Shown: positions 1 to 7,482, counted from the first letter of the stretch. The stretch is DNA of 12,030 nucleotides from Planctomycetaceae bacterium (GCA_003445035.1 DLVV01000073.1:1-12030); one strand, 5' to 3'. Notes: generated by a model from the letters alone, not told the origin. Translations and numbers: made by a program.

Positions 1-1
1 G

Positions 2-553
2 TTGATCCAGTACGGGATGACGTTCCGCTGGAATCGTGCGGGAACCGGGATCCGGATTGTGACTCCACGTCGACCGGTGTCCCTCTCGGCACGATATCGC
101 GCCAAGGGCGGTCGAGTGGAGGCCGCTCGGGCACTGGTCCGCAAGGAACTTGCCGGTGTCTCCATTGAACCAGCCGGTCCGGGCGAGGTCGGTGTCCGGG
201 GGACCTGGGAAGACCTGCAAGTGGCCAGGTCACTGATTGAACGAGGACGCCGTCCCGCCGGTTCGCCCTCACCCCAACGGTTTCCGCCCCTGGCTCGCCG
301 CCGATTCACCCTCAAGGTCGCTCGCGGCCGGGTCTCCGACATCATGAAACAACTCGAGCAGACCGGCGTCCGCTTTGTCTATGACGCCAAGGCGGTCGAG
401 GCCGCGGGCGTCCGGTTCGAACAGACCGTTGCTCTCGACGTCCAAAAAGTCACAGCCGAAAAATTCTTTGGGCGGTTGTTCACGCCGCTTGGTCTCAAGT
501 TCACCGTCGACGGGGTGACCGTTCGGCTGAGCGTGAAGCGGAAGCCGGACTAG
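2..553 (+). CDS. Secretin-N/STN-like domain protein, 3' part only
   Basis: The reading frame is open from the window edge to a TAG stop, so the true start lies outside; the in-frame TTG at position 2 is not a supported start. About 183 residues are visible. Residues 17-83 read as an alternating strand-helix-strand unit, with a strand-like stretch followed by 'VGVRGTWEDLQVARSLIE', which resembles the secretin N-domain pattern (V.V.G..ED...A..LI). A Pro/Ser/Arg-rich linker follows (about 84-100). Residues 101-176 then resemble an STN-type fold (secretin and TonB N-terminus): 'FTLKVARGRVSDIMKQLEQ', a Val/Tyr strand, a second helix around 'AEKFFGRLFTPLGL' and a final 'VDGVTVRLS' strand. Similar fragments occur in planctomycetal proteins of unknown role, usually secreted or membrane-anchored. 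No signal peptide or anchor can be judged without the N-terminus. The domain assignment is by eye; the function is unknown. Confidence 0.6.
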   Translation: MIQYGMTFRWNRAGTGIRIVTPRRPVSLSARYRAKGGRVEAARALVRKELAGVSIEPAGPGEVGVRGTWEDLQVARSLIERGRRPAGSPSPQRFPPLARRRFTLKVARGRVSDIMKQLEQTGVRFVYDAKAVEAAGVRFEQTVALDVQKVTAEKFFGRLFTPLGLKFTVDGVTVRLSVKRKPD

Positions 554-2244
554 TGGTTGGTGACGAACTCGTTGGAGTTCAACACGGCCCAGAAGACATC
601 CTGCAATCCGGCAATCGGATCCCCTTTGCCGCCCTCTTTGAAGGCCCGGTCCAGTGCGGTCATCTCGGTCTCGGACGGCTTTCTCTGCAGGGCGACCAGG
701 AACAAGGTCTCGATCTTGCGCGGGATCGCCTTGTAGCGGTTCTTGAGCTGTTGCTGGGCACGCACCCGGGTGAGCTTCTTGGTCCGTGACGGTCGCTTCT
801 TGGTCCCGGTCTTGGCCGGCCGGATGTCACCGGAGGGAGAATCGACGACCTGTTGCAGCAGCGATCCGTTTGTGGTCGCCACCGCGCTGTTGATCAGTGC
901 GCCGTTCATCATCAGCAGGGCTTGCGGGATCGTTCCGTTGAACGTCGTCGATTCGTCGTTCTCGTCGGTGCCGAACGTCTGCACGAACTGTCTCAGCCAG
1001 GTCCGCCGCTGGTTTTCGGCCGCGTCGAAGCCTCGACCGGTCTTGTGAGCATTGGTGGCGATGATCAGCGAATCGTAGAGTTGCTCAGCCCGGAATCCCT
1101 TGACGTACATCCTCGAAAACAGTGGCGTGGTGCCGGCGGCAGGATCGTCGTCGCCGTTCTGCCCGCCGAATTGGCTCGTCAGGTTGTAGGCCTTGCTGGC
1201 GGTGATCCAGCGGATCAATCGCTTCTGGTCGAACCCGGCCAGACGGAACTGGCCGGAGATGTAGTCGAGTAGTTCCGGGTGTGAGGTGGGGTTGTGGGGC
1301 CCCATGTCGTCGATGGGTCGAGTGAATCCGAAGCCGAAGAAGTGTCCCCAGGTCCGGTTGACGATCGCCCGCGCCAGGTAGGGCTTGGTGGTGTCGGTCA
1401 TCAACCGGGCCAGTTGCAGGCGGGGTTGCGTCTGGTCGTTGATCTCGACGCTGGTCCCGTCGACGAACTTCCTCAACGCCGCTTCCTGGAGCCCACTGCG
1501 TTTTTCAAAGAACTTGACCCCTTTGGAAGGCATGTCGATCAGGCGGAACGCGTCGCGTGCGCCCAGGCGACGGGTGCCATCAAAAAACGCGTTCATGCTC
1601 CAGAACTGAGATTGCTTCCAGTCGTTGAAGGGGTGATTGTGGCACTGCGTACACTGGACCTGCAGGCCCAGAAACAGGCGAGCGGTGATCGCCGTCGCAG
1701 GGACGGCTCCGTTGTTGAGATGTGAGGCGAGGAAGTTGACCGCCGGATTTTCCCGGCTGGTGCCCTCCGCCGACACCAACTCGAAGACGAAACGGTTGTA
1801 GGGCATGTTGCGGGCGAAGGCCCGTCGCAGCCAGCGGTCCAGGGCCTGTCGGCCGCCCTGGTTGTTGGTCCGTCCGACCAGCAGGTTGCCCCAGATGGTT
1901 GTCCAGTTTCGCACGTAGTCCTCGTCGTCGAGCAACTTCTCGACAAACCGCTCACGACGATCGGGGTCCTTGCTGTCCAACAGTTCGACGAGTTCGGCGT
2001 AGCGGGGGATGTGACCGAGCACATCAAGTGACACCCGGCGGGCGAATTCCCCGTCCTCGGCACGCGGGGAGGCGACGACCTCGTTGTCCGACCAGCCCTG
2101 TCGGAGGTGCTTGTTGATCGTCTCGACGACGATCTTGTCCGAGTCCGCGGCAGAGATGCTGACGGGTCCGGCGGCCAGGGCCAGTAACACGTACGCCGAA
2201 ACCGTCTGGAGGAATGCAGAGGAGCGGAGCGTTGCCGTGATCAT
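550..2244 (-). CDS. Secreted DUF1549 (PSCyt2) / DUF1553 (PSD1) protein
   Basis: I place the start at the ATG at 2244. It gives a clean signal peptide (basic start, hydrophobic core ending 'YVLLALAAGPVSISA') and is preceded by GAGGGA at a suitable distance. The longer open frame to 2322 runs through the likely promoter and would bury the signal peptide. The product is 564 residues. DUF1549 covers about 35-225 and ends in the family hallmark CTQCH (198-202) followed by 'NHPFNDW', a haem-c-like CxxCH. DUF1553 covers about 275-560, with 'ARAIVNRTWGHFFGFG' and 'HPELLDYISGQF'. There is no N-terminal PSCyt1 cytochrome domain, so this is the short form. A Lys/Arg-rich insert (about 475-495) interrupts DUF1553. 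The exact biochemical role of the family is not established; many members sit beside a DUF1501 gene, and none is visible here. The gene is monocistronic in this window. Confidence 0.93.
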   Translation of the reverse strand: MITATLRSSAFLQTVSAYVLLALAAGPVSISAADSDKIVVETINKHLRQGWSDNEVVASPRAEDGEFARRVSLDVLGHIPRYAELVELLDSKDPDRRERFVEKLLDDEDYVRNWTTIWGNLLVGRTNNQGGRQALDRWLRRAFARNMPYNRFVFELVSAEGTSRENPAVNFLASHLNNGAVPATAITARLFLGLQVQCTQCHNHPFNDWKQSQFWSMNAFFDGTRRLGARDAFRLIDMPSKGVKFFEKRSGLQEAALRKFVDGTSVEINDQTQPRLQLARLMTDTTKPYLARAIVNRTWGHFFGFGFTRPIDDMGPHNPTSHPELLDYISGQFRLAGFDQKRLIRWITASKAYNLTSQFGGQNGDDDPAAGTTPLFSRMYVKGFRAEQLYDSLIIATNAHKTGRGFDAAENQRRTWLRQFVQTFGTDENDESTTFNGTIPQALLMMNGALINSAVATTNGSLLQQVVDSPSGDIRPAKTGTKKRPSRTKKLTRVRAQQQLKNRYKAIPRKIETLFLVALQRKPSETEMTALDRAFKEGGKGDPIAGLQDVFWAVLNSNEFVTNH

Positions 2245-2292
2245 CGATTCGTCCCTCGGGCCGGTCTTTTGTATTGAGACTGCTCGTCCCCT

Positions 2293-2321
2293 ATCATAAT
2301 TCGTTTCGTCTCGGGCGTCCA
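2293..2321 (-). promoter_or_regulatory. Candidate sigma70-type promoter for the DUF1549 gene
   Basis: Read on the minus strand, TGGACG (2321-2316) is followed after 17 bases by TATGAT (2298-2293). The -10 box matches TATAAT at five of six positions and the -35 box matches TTGACA at four of six. Transcription would begin near 2286 and leave a leader of about 40 bases before the ATG at 2244, which supports that start over the upstream ATG at 2322. The assignment is by eye; planctomycete promoter consensus is only partly known. Confidence 0.4.
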
Positions 2322-2341
2322 AATCGGCGTCCCGTCAAAAT

Positions 2342-2355
2342 GGCCGTTCCCGGCC
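2342..2355. other. Small hairpin in the sugar-kinase 5' region
   Basis: GGCCG (2342-2346) and CGGCC (2351-2355) form a perfect 5-base-pair stem around a TTCC loop. It lies about 70 bases before the kinase ATG, in the 181-base gap between the divergent genes. It could be a leader hairpin or chance in GC-rich DNA. No clear -35/-10 pair for the kinase was found in this gap. Confidence 0.2.
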
Positions 2356-2425
2356 TGGACCGGATAAGTCGGCGGCCCGTTTCCGTTGGGGCACGATCAC
2401 ATCGGTGTCCCGGGGTGAGCATTTC

Positions 2426-3499
2426 ATGTTCGAAATTTCCAGTACCGGCGAAATCGATTTCCTGGCCCTCGGTGCGATGGTCCATCGCCTCGACCCCGGC
2501 CCGATTCCGTTCCGCAAGGCCAGCGATCTGCGGATTCATGTCAGTGGTGGCGAATTCAACTGCGCGGCCAATCTCTCGGACTGTTTCCGATTCTCCACGG
2601 GCATCGCCACCGCGATGGTCGACTCTCCGGTGGGAGACCTGATCCAGGAACGTGTCCGGGCCATGGGAGTCCGTCCGTTCTACAAGATGTTCGAGCACGA
2701 CGGTGTCCGCGGTCCGAACATGGCCACCGTCTACAGTGACCAGGGCGCCGGTGTCAGGGCTCCGGTGGTCTTCTACAACCGTGCCAACGAGGCGGCAGCA
2801 CTGCTGGAACCCGGTGACTTCGACTGGGCCTCGATCACCTCCGGTGGCGTCCGCTGGTTCCACAGCGGGGGAATCTTCGCGGCGCTGGCGGCATCGACGC
2901 CCGAGGTGATTATCGAGGGTATGCAGGCGGCCAAGGCGGCCGGCGCCGTCGTCTCGTTCGATCTCAATTTCCGGGCCAAGCTCTGGGAGATCGCCGGGGG
3001 ACTCGAGACCGCGCAGGAGACGATGCGGCGGATCGTTGAACACGTCGACGTGCTGGTCGGCAACGAGGAGGACCTGCAGATGGGACTGGGGCTGACCGGT
3101 CCCGATGTCGAGTCGAGCGGGAAGCTCGACCCATCTGCCTTCTTCGCGATGATGGAGCAGGTGGCCGAATCGCTGCCGTCGGTCAAGGTGGTTGCCACCA
3201 CGCTTCGAGAGGTTCATTCGACCAATCGCCACGAGTGGAGCGCGGTGTGCTGGGTCGAGGGCGAGACGTTTCGAGCACCCACGTGCGAACTGGACGTGGT
3301 CGACCGGGTCGGAGGCGGAGACGGCTTCGCTTCGGGGTTGTTCTACGGCCTTTTGAGCGGACGTGATCCCGAGGAGGCGTTGCGGTTGGGATGGGCCCAC
3401 GGTGCCCTGCTGACCACGTTTCCCGGAGACACGACGATGGCGACGCGGGAGCAGGTCGAGGCGTTTGCCGAGGGCGGATCGGCACGGATCCAGCGATAA
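2426..3499 (+). CDS. PfkB-family sugar kinase, 2-keto-3-deoxygluconate kinase type
   Basis: The product is 357 residues, normal for PfkB kinases. The ATG at 2426 is chosen because GGGGTGAG (2412-2419) sits 6 bases upstream; a GTG seven codons earlier has no such site. The N-terminal substrate-binding signature is seen as 'VSGGEFNCAANLSD' (about 39-52). Residues 177-187 read 'SFDLNFRAKLW', close to the 'FD.N.R..LW' of KDG kinases, and 'GNEEDL' follows at 212-217. The second PfkB signature is 'DRVGGGDGFASGLF' (293-306), with D299 as the expected catalytic base; the usual GAGD is GGGD here. A 'TFPGDTTMAT' stretch near 331-340 closes the ATP site. The likely reaction is ATP-dependent phosphorylation of a sugar acid, most simply KDG to KDPG, in the cytoplasm. 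The gene gnd follows after 36 bases, so a shared transcript is likely and gluconate is an alternative substrate. Confidence 0.88.
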   Translation: MFEISSTGEIDFLALGAMVHRLDPGPIPFRKASDLRIHVSGGEFNCAANLSDCFRFSTGIATAMVDSPVGDLIQERVRAMGVRPFYKMFEHDGVRGPNMATVYSDQGAGVRAPVVFYNRANEAAALLEPGDFDWASITSGGVRWFHSGGIFAALAASTPEVIIEGMQAAKAAGAVVSFDLNFRAKLWEIAGGLETAQETMRRIVEHVDVLVGNEEDLQMGLGLTGPDVESSGKLDPSAFFAMMEQVAESLPSVKVVATTLREVHSTNRHEWSAVCWVEGETFRAPTCELDVVDRVGGGDGFASGLFYGLLSGRDPEEALRLGWAHGALLTTFPGDTTMATREQVEAFAEGGSARIQR

Positions 3500-3535
3500 C
3501 GCGACACACCAACCAACTTCTACCACGAGAAGAGA

Positions 3536-4972
3536 ATGTCTCAGCACGATATCGGATTGATGGGCCTGGCCGTGATGGGGCAGAACCTGGTCCTGAACAT
3601 GGCCAGCCGGGGCTATTCGGTCGGAGTCTTCAACCGGACCACCGCGACGACCGACGAGTTCATCAACGGTACGGCGGCCGGAAAGACCATCTCGGGGTAC
3701 CACTCGGTCGAGGAACTGGTGGCCAACCTCAAGAGCCCCCGCCGCGTGATGCTGATGGTCAAGGCCGGCCCGGCCGTCGATGCCTTGATCGGCCAGCTCA
3801 CGCCTCTGCTGGATCCCGGGGACATCATCATCGACGGGGGCAACACCCAGTTCGACGACACCAACCGGCGGACGACCGAGGTCGAGGATTCGGGGCTGCT
3901 GTTCATCGGCACCGGAGTCTCGGGTGGCGAGGAAGGGGCGCTGCTGGGGCCGAGTATCATGCCCGGCGGTTCACCCGACGCGTGGCCGTACGTCAAGGAC
4001 CTGCTGCAGGAGATCAGTGCCAAGGTCGGGCCCGAGGGCGACATCCCCTGCTGCGAGTGGGTTGGGCCGGCCGGCGCTGGGCACTACGTCAAGATGGTGC
4101 ACAACGGGATCGAGTACGGCGATATGCAGTTGATCTGCGAAGCCTACTTCATCCTCAAGCACGCCCTGGGCCTTTCCAACGAGGAACTCTACCGTGTCTT
4201 CAGCGATTGGAATGAAGGCGACCTGCAGAGTTACCTGATCGAGATCACCCGCGACATTTTCACCGTGACCGACGAGGCTTCGGGTGGACACCTCGTCGAC
4301 CAGATTCTCGATACCGCCGGCCAGAAGGGGACCGGCAAATGGATGAGCCAGCACGCCCTGGACCTGGGAGTTCCAACGACACTGATCACCGAAGCGGTGT
4401 TTGCCCGCTGTCTTTCGGCTCAGAAGGACGCTCGCGAGCGAGCCGAGGACGTGCTTTCGGGGCCGACGGGGACTTACGACGGGGATCGGGACGCGTTCAT
4501 CGAGGATGTTCGCCAGGCCCTTTTCGCATCGAAAATCACCAGCTACGCCCAGGGTTACGTCCAACTGGACGCGGCAGCCGAGGAGTTCGGATGGGAGCTG
4601 GACAACGGCCAGATCGCCCTGTTGTGGCGGGGCGGTTGCATCATCCGGGCCACGTTCCTCGAGGACATCAAGGCGGCGTTTGATCGGGACGCGGATCTGG
4701 AGAACCTGCTGCTGGACGACTTTTTCCGGAATGCGATCGAGACGGCCCAGCCCAGTTGGCGACGTGTCGTCGCCACAGCTGTGGAACTCGGCCTGCCCGT
4801 TCCGGGTTTCTCCGCCGCGCTGGCCTACTTCGACGGCTACCGGCGTGGCCGCCTGCCGGCCAACCTGCTGCAGGCCCAGCGCGACTACTTCGGAGCACAC
4901 ACCTACCGGCGGTTGGACCAGGACGGGACCTTCCACACCGACTGGATCCGAGAGCGACAGCTTGAAGACTAG
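3536..4972 (+). CDS. gnd: 6-phosphogluconate dehydrogenase, decarboxylating
   Basis: The enzyme oxidatively decarboxylates 6-phosphogluconate to ribulose 5-phosphate with NADP+, the second oxidative step of the pentose phosphate pathway. The 478-residue length is typical of the long dimeric form. The Rossmann loop is 'GLAVMG' (10-15). 'NRT' (33-35) ends the second strand, and the Arg is the usual NADP+ phosphate contact. 'SGGEEGA' (129-135) is the substrate loop. The catalytic pair falls in 'GHYVKMVHNGIEYGDMQ' as K186 and E193, matching Lys183/Glu190 of the sheep enzyme. 'GTGKWM' (265-270) and the C-terminal 'QRDYFGAHTY' (448-457), which reaches the partner subunit's active site, are intact. 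The ATG is preceded by a purine run (GAGAAGAGA) that is very close to the start, a weak ribosome site. It follows the sugar kinase on the same strand and is probably co-transcribed. Confidence 0.97.
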   Translation: MSQHDIGLMGLAVMGQNLVLNMASRGYSVGVFNRTTATTDEFINGTAAGKTISGYHSVEELVANLKSPRRVMLMVKAGPAVDALIGQLTPLLDPGDIIIDGGNTQFDDTNRRTTEVEDSGLLFIGTGVSGGEEGALLGPSIMPGGSPDAWPYVKDLLQEISAKVGPEGDIPCCEWVGPAGAGHYVKMVHNGIEYGDMQLICEAYFILKHALGLSNEELYRVFSDWNEGDLQSYLIEITRDIFTVTDEASGGHLVDQILDTAGQKGTGKWMSQHALDLGVPTTLITEAVFARCLSAQKDARERAEDVLSGPTGTYDGDRDAFIEDVRQALFASKITSYAQGYVQLDAAAEEFGWELDNGQIALLWRGGCIIRATFLEDIKAAFDRDADLENLLLDDFFRNAIETAQPSWRRVVATAVELGLPVPGFSAALAYFDGYRRGRLPANLLQAQRDYFGAHTYRRLDQDGTFHTDWIRERQLED

Positions 4973-5005
4973 GCGTTTGCCGGGAACGCGCACGGGGACG
5001 CGATG

Positions 5006-5015
5006 CCATCGATGG
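5006..5015. repeat. 10-base perfect palindrome CCATCGATGG
   Basis: This perfect dyad lies in the 93-base gap between gnd and the methyltransferase gene. It is short and has no T-run, so it is not a convincing terminator. It could be a regulator half-site pair or chance. Confidence 0.2.
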
Positions 5016-5065
5016 AGTGACGGGGCTGGTGCACTCGCCGTGTCTCCTCGTACGATCTCAGTTTG

Positions 5066-6019
5066 ATGCTCGACCAATCCGCACACTCGACTGACGATTT
5101 CCTGGTCTGCCCGGACGGGCACGGCCGTTTGCAGCTCCGCGGTGACGAGTGGGTCTGCGACGTGTGCGGGCGTCTGGGAGTGGAGCAGGGTGGGGTGCCG
5201 CGATTTGTCGAGCAGGATCACCTGGCGAGTTTCGGGACACAGTGGAACCGGTTCGATGTCGTGCGAGACGAGGAGGATCGCCGGGTTTTCGAGGTGAAGA
5301 CGGGGTCGAGGCTCGACGAGCTGTCGGGGCTGCGGGTGCTGGATGCCGGATGCGGTGGTGGGCGTTACAGTCGCCTGGCCGCGCTGGCCGGGGCAGAGGT
5401 TGTCGGCGCCGACCAGAGCACGGCCGTCGAAAAGGCGGCCGAGGTCTGCCGAGATCTGCCCGTGGCCCGGTTCCTGCAGGCCGATCTCAAGCGGCTGCCG
5501 CTGGAGGCCGGGTCATTCGACCTGGTTTTTTCGATCGGAGTGATGCACCACGACCAGGACACCCGGGCCGTTTTCGATGCGGTCGCGCAGATGGTTCGGC
5601 CGGGCGGACGACTGGCCGTCTGGCTCTATCGCCGTAACACGTGGTGGCAGGAATGGATCAACGACCGGATGCGGCGTCGGACAGCCGGGATGACCGAGGA
5701 ACAACTGGAACGCTGGTGCCGCAGGCTGGTAAGGCTGGGCGAGTTGCCGGTGCTCAACCGGATGTTCAACAAGCTGGTCAATTTCAGCACTCACCCTGAT
5801 CCCGAACTGCGGATGTGCGACACCCACGACTGGTACGCGCCGGCCTATCAGCATCACCACACCGTGCAGGAGTTGCGGGAGTGGTTCGAGTCGGCCGGGT
5901 TCACCGATCTCCACGAGTTGCCTCCCGAGAAGACCGGCCGTTTCTATCGCTGGGCCTGGCGACAGAACCTGATCCCCGGCAGCGGGGTCAACGTGGTGGG
6001 GACGCGAACGGCTGGCTGA
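5066..6019 (+). CDS. Class I SAM-dependent methyltransferase with N-terminal zinc-ribbon-like segment
   Basis: The product is 317 residues from the ATG at 5066. The only alternative start is the TTG immediately before it, and an in-frame stop lies at 5018-5020. Residues 15-34 hold C15, H19, C31 and C34 ('CPDGHG...CDVCG'), a Trm112-like or zinc-ribbon-like pattern with one Cys replaced. 'SFGTQWNRF' (55-63) is a linker seen in many bacterial methyltransferases of this group. The methyltransferase core starts at about 88. Motif I is 'VLDAGCGGGR' (91-100), the acidic residue closing strand 2 is D116 in 'GADQS', and strand 4 is 'FDLVFSIGVMHH' (151-162). 'VRPGGRLAVWLY' (177-188) is the strand-5 region. 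The long Arg/Trp-rich insert at 188-260 probably shapes the substrate pocket. The substrate is not identifiable; small molecules or cell-surface glycans are the usual targets of relatives. No Shine-Dalgarno sequence is visible. Confidence 0.85.
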   Translation: MLDQSAHSTDDFLVCPDGHGRLQLRGDEWVCDVCGRLGVEQGGVPRFVEQDHLASFGTQWNRFDVVRDEEDRRVFEVKTGSRLDELSGLRVLDAGCGGGRYSRLAALAGAEVVGADQSTAVEKAAEVCRDLPVARFLQADLKRLPLEAGSFDLVFSIGVMHHDQDTRAVFDAVAQMVRPGGRLAVWLYRRNTWWQEWINDRMRRRTAGMTEEQLERWCRRLVRLGELPVLNRMFNKLVNFSTHPDPELRMCDTHDWYAPAYQHHHTVQELREWFESAGFTDLHELPPEKTGRFYRWAWRQNLIPGSGVNVVGTRTAG

Positions 6020-6020
6020 A

Positions 6021-6033
6021 CCCCGCGGCGGGG
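6021..6033. terminator. Short GC hairpin between convergent stops
   Basis: CCCCG and CGGGG flank a 3-base loop in the 17-base space between the methyltransferase stop (6019) and the PQQ-protein stop (6037). The stem is only 5 base pairs and there is no T-run in either direction, so it is at best a weak bidirectional stop signal. Confidence 0.25.
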
Positions 6034-6036
6034 CCG

Positions 6037-7287
6037 CTACTGGCCCTTGATGTCGTAGGCCAGCAGCGCGTCCTGGTCGCGGAGGAACAGCTTGCCGTCG
6101 GCCACGACCGGATGAGGCCAGGCCGGCCGACCGCTGCGTTGTGGCTGGGCGAACACGCCCTTCTGCACGTACTCGGTGGTGCCCGCTTCCACCAGGGCCA
6201 CCCGGCCGCCCTCGCTGCGGAGATAGATGTGGCCATCGGCGTAGACGACGGCGCCCTTGCCGACCGAGCGGTTTCGCCAGGCGACGCGGCCGGTCTTGAG
6301 TTCCAGGCAGGTCAGTCCGCCGCCGTCGTTGAAACCGAACAGGAACCCTTTCAGCAGCACCATTCCACCGTGATGGTTCTTCATGTTGCGGGTGTGATAG
6401 ACCTGCTTGGCCTTGGTCTCCCCGTTGGTCGAGGTCAACTCCAGCAGGGCCCCGCCCTTGCCATACCCCGAGGCGCTGAAGACCAGGTTGTTGGCGGCCA
6501 CGGGACTGGAACAGTTGGCCGTGCCGTTGGCCGACCCCGACTGTTTCCAGAGGAAGGCCCCGTCATTGGCACGGACACCGACCACCGCGTTGCGGGTGAA
6601 GTTGACGTACTGCCGAACCCCTCCGACGGTGGTGATGATCGGCGACGAGTAGGCCGCCCCGGGATTGCCCGGTACCGGCGATCGCCAGAGTTCATCACCG
6701 GTGAGCTTGTCGAGTGCGACCATGGTGGCTCCCTGGCCACCGGGAGTGCAGATCATCTTCTGGCCGTCGATCAGCACGCTTTCGCAGATCGCCCACCCGG
6801 GCCGGCCACCCTTGAACGTCTTGAGCACGTTCTTCTGCCAGAGGATCTTGCCGCTCTCGAGATCCAGGCAAGCGACGTCGCCGTTGAGTCCCTGGGCGTA
6901 AAGTCGCTTGCCGTCGATTGTCGGAGTGCCGCGGGGGCCGTTTCCCACGCTGGCGTTGAAGGAGGTGCTGATCTTGGTTGACCAGGCGATGTTGCCGCCG
7001 GCCAGGTCGATCGCGTGCACGCTCTCGCCGCCCGCCTTCGTCGCCCCCATCGTGTAGGCGCGGCCACCGACGACGCTGACCGTCGAGTAGCCTTCTCCGA
7101 TTCCCTTGGCTGTCCACAGCAGCTTGGGACCGCCCTTGGGCCATTGCTTGAGCAACCCGGTTTCGGTCGAAATGTTGTCTCGCTTGGGGCCTCGGAATCC
7201 GGGGAAATCGGCGGCATCAGCCGGCACGGCCACCGTCAGTAAGGCCGGAAGAACAACGGAGACGACAGCGAAGCGACGAATGGTCAT
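6037..7287 (-). CDS. Secreted PQQ-like beta-propeller repeat protein
   Basis: The start is placed at the ATG at 7287, giving 416 residues. It begins with a signal peptide (MTIRRF, then the hydrophobic 'AVVSVVLPALLTVAVP', with likely cleavage after ADA at about 25). The frame stays open to 7449, but that extension lacks a signal sequence and covers the upstream region. Mature 'FPGFRGPKRDNIS' (28-40) is the typical start of planctomycetal PQQ_2 proteins. Blades show the repeated xLD..(T/S/G)G...W pattern: 92-102, 140-150, 191-201, 237-247 and 327-337. This is the fold of BamB and quinoprotein dehydrogenases, but I see no disulphide-ring or catalytic Asp signature of alcohol dehydrogenases, so a structural or binding role is more likely than PQQ-dependent catalysis. 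It would act in the periplasm or be exported. It is convergent with the methyltransferase gene and divergent from the GltS-type gene. Confidence 0.88.
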   Translation of the reverse strand: MTIRRFAVVSVVLPALLTVAVPADAADFPGFRGPKRDNISTETGLLKQWPKGGPKLLWTAKGIGEGYSTVSVVGGRAYTMGATKAGGESVHAIDLAGGNIAWSTKISTSFNASVGNGPRGTPTIDGKRLYAQGLNGDVACLDLESGKILWQKNVLKTFKGGRPGWAICESVLIDGQKMICTPGGQGATMVALDKLTGDELWRSPVPGNPGAAYSSPIITTVGGVRQYVNFTRNAVVGVRANDGAFLWKQSGSANGTANCSSPVAANNLVFSASGYGKGGALLELTSTNGETKAKQVYHTRNMKNHHGGMVLLKGFLFGFNDGGGLTCLELKTGRVAWRNRSVGKGAVVYADGHIYLRSEGGRVALVEAGTTEYVQKGVFAQPQRSGRPAWPHPVVADGKLFLRDQDALLAYDIKGQ

Positions 7288-7378
7288 CGGCGGGTTCCGA
7301 AGAAAACAGGACTGTGAGAAACGGGGCAGGGGGTGGTCGTGGCCGGATGGCGGTGCGACCGGGTGGGCAACTGCGTAG

Positions 7379-7407
7379 ACTATGACGCACCCGCCCAGAC
7401 GCGACAA
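7379..7407 (-). promoter_or_regulatory. Candidate promoter for the PQQ-propeller gene
   Basis: On the minus strand TTGTCG (7407-7402) and CATAGT (7384-7379) are separated by 17 bases, each matching four of six consensus positions. The start of transcription would be near 7372, with a leader of about 85 bases. TGCGT (7372-7376) and ACGCA (7385-7389) form a small inverted repeat around the -10 box. This is tentative. The rest of the 195-base gap holds no clear promoter for the GltS-type gene. Confidence 0.27.
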
Positions 7408-7482
7408 GCGCAACCTCCGGGTGTGATCTGACCGGGCAATCCCCCACACCGACAGGCCCGCCGGCCGGGATCGTTACCGACG

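Noticed and set aside
2294..3703. 469-residue minus-strand frame opposite the sugar kinase
   Set aside because: The plus strand encodes a clear PfkB kinase with all signatures; the antisense frame is a by-product of GC-rich codon use.
3971..5221. 416-residue minus-strand frame opposite gnd and the methyltransferase start
   Set aside because: It spans two well-supported genes and their gap on the other strand and shows no recognisable domain.
5815..6981. 388-residue plus-strand frame crossing the methyltransferase end into the PQQ gene
   Set aside because: It is a shadow of the methyltransferase at its start and antisense to a protein with clear propeller repeats.
7420..7450. Possible riboswitch or stem (GGTGTG ... 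CACACC) before the GltS-type gene
   Set aside because: Only a 6-base stem with a 19-base loop and no conserved aptamer core that I recognise.
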